Assembly: GCF_016808095.1 (NCBI RefSeq)
Contig: NC_068979.1
Location: forward strand, 22,093,444-22,157,443
Length of the DNA: 64,000 nucleotides
Direction of reading: 5' to 3'
Source of the DNA: Vigna angularis
Lineage: Eukaryota > Streptophyta > Magnoliopsida > Fabales > Fabaceae
Below the pieces are notes generated by a model. That model had not been told where the DNA came from. It ran no database searches and saw only the letters and a program-made list of their open reading frames with translations. Of the stretch, positions 60,291 through 64,000 are shown in pieces. A program made the position numbers and the translations under genes. Each line of letters starts with the position of its first letter. Position 1 is the stretch's first letter.

Positions 60291-60994
60291 TGGGTGCAGA
60301 GAGGTGGTTGTGGATGGGTGATGATTCGGAAGATGCATGTCACAATTTTGTGAGGCAGTGTGCATCATGAAAGGGTTGAGGGGACATATGCTTATATGTT
60401 AACCAATTTGCAGAAAGAAGAAAGTAAAGGTAAACGTATGTTGGTCAGTGGAGGGCTGCCGAGGTGCTGTAATGGATGGAAGAGTGTTGGTGGTTGTTGC
60501 GCGAAGTGGGAGAGAGACGTTGGTGCATGGTGGATTTCAGTGGTTAAGAAGAGTTATGTTTAGGGTTTATATTGATTGGCAGGGAGTTATGGAGGACGTG
60601 AGGGTGGCCGAGACCATGTCACAGATAAGAAGGTGGAGAGGGAAGATAGAGTTCTGTTGAAACAATGATGGAGAAGCACACTATGGACTGATTATATGAG
60701 GAATGGATTGTAGTGGGTGATCTATCATGGTCTGATAGTGGCTTTGTGATGCAGGTGTTCACTAGGAATTGCGGTGTTTATCGTGGTGGAGCAAGAAGCG
60801 TGAAGTTGGTGCAGATTTGGTAATCCAAAGATACCAAATCTGGTGGAGGTCAAGGAAGAACATCATTTTCTATTGTATGAGAATATAAAATTAATTGTTG
60901 TTTTGGTTTTGTCTGTTGAAAATGAAAGTAAAGTATCATGAGTTGGATTGGAGAAGTATGAGTTATTAACCCCTTTTTTTTCTTGCTTTCGTAG

Positions 60995-61063
60995 GAAATA
61001 GTTCCCTGTGTGGTTGCTTAGATCTTGGTCAAAGTTCATATAGGTGTTTAACGTGTTCAAGAG
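60995..61063 (+). other. Putative untranslated exon, copy 1
   Basis: Bounded by TTTCGTAG| before and GAG|GTAAGTATT after, matching acceptor and donor consensus. The exon begins GAAATAGTTCCCTGTGTGG. Its flanking introns are also similar to those around the second copy at 61250-61320. Confidence 0.6.
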
Positions 61064-61249
61064 GTAAGTATTGAACATTATTTCAAATGAATTGCAGTTT
61101 TGGTTATCTCTAATGAATTGCGATTTTGGTTTTCTCTGTTAAAAATCCAAGCATATACTAATGAGTTATGTTGTGATAGCATATACTAATGAGTTGTGAT
61201 TAGTGTAGTATGAGTTATTGACCCAATTTTTTTTCACTTGCTTTTATAG

Positions 61250-61320
61250 GAAAGAGGTTCCTGTGTGGTTCATTGGTGAAAGCATCTTCAAGTTCAAGTG
61301 TCCATATACGTGTTGAACAG
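61250..61320 (+). other. Putative untranslated exon, copy 2
   Basis: Bounded by TTTTATAG| and CAG|GTAAGTATT, it begins GAAAGAGGTTCCTGTGTGG and is clearly homologous to 60995-61063. Together they suggest that a unit of about 250 bp (intron end, exon, intron start) duplicated in the transposase leader. Confidence 0.6.
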
Positions 61321-61671
61321 GTAAGTATTTTACATTATTGCAGTATGTTTTAATTATTTGAATGAATCATTGAGTTCTGGACATGTGTACCTTAGTATAA
61401 GATTATTTATTTGATATATTTTATGTTCATTTATATTTGTATTTTATTAAATATATTAACGTATTAATATTTGAAAAATTAATTGAATTTGTTATACGTA
61501 TATGTAAGTAGTTAATAAGAAAGATATTAAATGTTTTTGTGGTATTATGTTATTAAAATTTTTTTTTATAATTATTAGTTGAATGTATTAATGTATATTT
61601 GTATTTTATTGAATGAATATATGAATTTTAAATTTGTAAAATAGTATGTGTAATTGTTTAAGTAAATATAG

Positions 61672-63099
61672 ATGGAAGAACATATAGATTTATCATATTT
61701 GGACCGCGAAGATGTAGATGATGATGTGGTTGGTGTAGACTTCAAGATTATTGGAATGATACGTCAACACTTACAAATAACCACATCAGTAGCGGCGATC
61801 ACAATGTTATGCATTGTTGGACACGCATTGAGTATCTTGAATATGTACTCCACTGATTCCAGTAGTGTAAGCAATTACCTACCTGATAGAGACCGTCGTA
61901 GGGAGAAGTTAATGTCATATCTCGTGCATACTCATCGGTGCCGCGACATTATTAGGATGGGTCCAGAGGCATTTATTAATCTTTGTGAGAGAGTAAGATC
62001 AACTGGGTTAGTCAAGGACGCAATTCGGTCAACCGTGGAGGAACAAGTTGCTGAATTTCTTCATATAATTGGTCATAATGTTAAGAATCGTAGTGTGGCA
62101 TTTTTCTTTCATCGATCAGGTTCGACAGTTAGCAAACACTTTCACAATGTCTTGGACGCTATCATAAGTTTAGAATCAGAATTTCTAATACAACCATCAG
62201 GAAATGAGGTTCATCCACATGTGTTGAACAACAATCGATTTTATCCGTACTTTAAGGTAGTGATTCCATTACATCTGTTATTGTTATTTGAACAAGGACG
62301 ATAACAAATTCTGTGACATATGATGAGTTAATATTTTTATGTTTAGGATTGTTTGGGGGCCATAGACGGTACTCATGTTAGGGTAAGGGTTCCAAGTTCT
62401 GAAGCTCCGAGATTTCGAGGAAGAAAAGATTGGCCAACACAAAATGTCTTTGCGGCGTGTGACTTTGACATGAAATTCACGTACGTTCTTGCTGGATGGG
62501 AAGGCACTGCATCCGATTCAAGAATATTAAAAAATGCTCTTGATCGAGATGATCCGTTGGTTATCCCCCAAGGTCAGTGTGTAAACAATCCATGTCCATG
62601 AAATTATTTTGTAGTGACTAATTACCTTTGTATCTGGAAAATTGTAGGAAAATACTACCTGGGTGATGCAGGTTTCATGTTGAAAAGCACAATTTTGACT
62701 CCATATAGAGGCGTAAGATATCACTTAAAAGAATATACACGCAGAGGACCACAAAATGCACGAGAGTTGTTTAATCATCGGCACTCGTCGTTGAGAAACG
62801 TAATTGAAAGAACTTTTGGTGTGTTGAAAAAAAGATTCCCTATCATTGGAAGTGGCACTGAACCGCACTATGGATTAGAGACGATGACTAATATCATACT
62901 AGCTTGTTGTATATTACACAACTTCCTTCGGGGCGTGGATAACGATGACTCCTTACTCGATGAAGTTGATAACGAGTTGAATGAAAGGGAAGAACATGAT
63001 GGGACTTCATCTCAAGTTAGAGAAGAGGACCATAGGATTGGAAGTAGTATTAGGGATTGTATAGCTGATCAAATGTGGCGTGATTACCAAGCATCGTAG
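61672..63099 (+). CDS. PIF/Harbinger transposase (DDE_Tnp_4 family), three exons
   Basis: Joining 61672-62256, 62347-62572 and 62648-63099 gives a 420-residue protein. All junctions fit GT-AG (TTTAAG|GTAG, TTTAG|GATT, CAAG|GTCAGT, TGTAG|GAAA) and the frame is kept. It cuts and re-inserts the element in the nucleus. Residues 120-165 look like the helix-turn-helix DNA-binding part (VEEQVAEFLHIIGHNVKNRS and on). The catalytic triad is visible: D202 in GAIDGTHV, D252 in GTASDSRIL and E324 in VIERTFGVLKKRFP; the GDAGF (276-280) and CCILHNFL blocks are also typical. The N-terminal 45 residues are acidic. No stop or frameshift interrupts it, and length fits autonomous elements. The ATG follows an acceptor-like ATATAG, consistent with upstream leader exons. 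Domesticated relatives (ALP1, HHP1-like) exist, but the partner gene and terminus favour a transposon. Confidence 0.9.
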
Positions 63100-63214
63100 T
63101 TATTGTATTTGATTGTATTGTATTTTAATTTATTTTTATCTGTATGAGAAGAACATATTATTAAGGATGTTTTATGTTAACTTACAAAATATTTCTTGAC
63201 TCTTTAGGTATAAA

Positions 63215-64000
63215 ATGAATAGGGGTAAGGCACCCGCCATGCCGTCCTCTGGTCCTACTAGAGAGTTTATGAAATGGACAGAGGACATGGACGCACGTCT
63301 ACTACACTGCATGATCGAGGAATCAAGAATGGGTAATAGGGTTGATGGAAGCTGGACAACCCAAGCATATACTAACATAGTTGATCATCTTCACAGCGCT
63401 GGGTATGTCGTAGTTACAAAAAATAATGTGAAAAATCGTCAGAAAGTGTTAAAGGATAAATGGCGTGAGGTGCATGACTTGTTCTCTGGATTGAGTGGAT
63501 TTGCTTGGAATCCAGTAACTATGACATTTCATGCTGAGGACGAAGTCTGGCTTGACCTGATTCAGGTATTTATAAAAAAAACTTATTTTTTATGTGGATC
63601 CTTAATATAATTAATATGAAGCACTGTGTTTATTGTCTTTGTTGTTGCAGTCGCGGCCAGCTGCGGCGAAGTGGAGGGTTAACAGTATAAAACACTATGA
63701 TTTAATGGTGGAGTTATGGGCAGCTGATCGAGCTATTGGGAGTGGTGTTCGAACTGCTCGTCAAGCTCGAAGACAACGTGTTGGTCCTCATGTAACTGTT
63801 GATTTGAATGAAAATGTTGAGTACATGCCACAACAGTCTCAGTGGACAGGATACAGAGACCCAACTCCACCATCGCCTCCTCCATCTGTTGATGAATATA
63901 GTCCGGCCCAGACTCAATCTGTGCCTTCCGTCCCATCTGGTGGAACTTCTTCCTTACGAGGCTCGAAAAGGAAGGCACCTATGGTGGATTCTATTGATAC
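63215..64000 (+). CDS. Myb/SANT-like DNA-binding protein, Harbinger partner gene (partial, runs off the window)
   Basis: Exon 1 is 63215-63565 (CAG|GTATTT) and exon 2 starts at 63651 (GTTGCAG|TCG), open to the window end. Residues 19-117 form a Myb/SANT-like domain (PF12776 type): MKWTEDMDARLL, SWTTQAYTNIVDHL, VKNRQKVLKDKWREV, GFAWNPVTMTF and DEVWLDLI, with tryptophans at 21, 47, 83, 98 and 112. Exon 2 begins SRPAAAKWRVNSIKHYDLMV, then a Pro/Ser-rich stretch and a basic SLRGSKRKAP that could serve as a nuclear signal. In PIF/Harbinger elements such a protein binds the terminal DNA and brings the transposase to it. It lies 115 bp downstream of the transposase on the same strand. The C-terminus is unknown. 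Confidence 0.85.

Larger units (their letters stand above)
59213..64000 (+). mobile_element. PIF/Harbinger transposon, two-gene, right end beyond the window
   Basis: Two genes on the same strand, a DDE transposase (61672-63099) and a Myb/SANT-like protein (63215 onward), are the standard pair of autonomous PIF/Harbinger elements. The proposed left end is GGCTGTGTTCGCATGAACG at 59213, preceded by TAA (59210-59212), which fits the TWA target preference and G-rich termini of the superfamily. The partner terminus must lie outside the window, so this end is provisional. The 2.4 kb before the transposase is non-coding, with splice signals, a duplicated small exon and short tandem repeats. Confidence 0.8.

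Noticed and set aside
59209..60368. Several overlapping minus-strand frames in the Harbinger leader
   Set aside because: No domains, in conflict with each other, and antisense to splice signals of the transposase leader.

Overview
The window is plant nuclear DNA from a dicot, most likely a legume of the Vigna/Phaseolus type. That placement rests on general resemblance of the repeats, not on any search. It is AT-rich, gene-poor and full of retroelements. The evidence is long AT-rich spacers, (TA)n microsatellites, spliced genes with GT-AG introns, an intron-containing nuclear tRNA-Met and plant-specific protein families.

Only a few host genes are convincing: an intronless PYR/PYL/RCAR abscisic-acid receptor (1209-1868, +), a HAIKU1-like VQ-motif protein (19189-20151, -), an elongator tRNA-Met(CAT) with an 11-nt intron (23821-23905, -), a small basic nuclear-type protein (26676-27218, +) and a small plant-specific protein with a conserved C-terminus (28859-29233, -). 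They show no operon-like or functional grouping.

The rest is layered transposon history, and many insertion boundaries can be fixed from target-site duplications (TSDs). A solo LTR lies at 3880-6246 (TSD GTAGT). A Mutator-like element with long inverted repeats spans 9906-13600 (9-bp TSD TTTTAAATA). Its right arm is split by a non-coding LTR element at 11217-13554 (TSD GGACT) that carries two different tandem arrays. A tandem array of a 463-bp LTR-like unit sits between two (TA)n tracts (14061-15256). A decayed Ty3/gypsy chromovirus (30524-37423, -) has a hAT element (30546-32167, 8-bp TSD ATTATATA) in its 3' LTR, and the hAT carries a Rab GTPase fragment. Further on are a possible CACTA relic, a 5'-truncated Ty1/copia relic and a fold-back element bracketed by 70-bp direct repeats. 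A cluster of related solo LTRs follows (47562-50945, 51550-54312, 55907-57663), the first with another solo LTR nested in it.

The right end (59213 to beyond 64000, +) is a PIF/Harbinger transposon. It has a three-exon transposase with an apparently intact D-D-E triad and a downstream Myb/SANT-like partner gene that runs off the window. It is the only mobile element here that looks potentially autonomous. No wholly new molecular system is evident. The most distinctive items are the nested insertions, the Rab-carrying hAT, the duplicated untranslated exon in the Harbinger element and short motifs shared by otherwise diverged LTRs.
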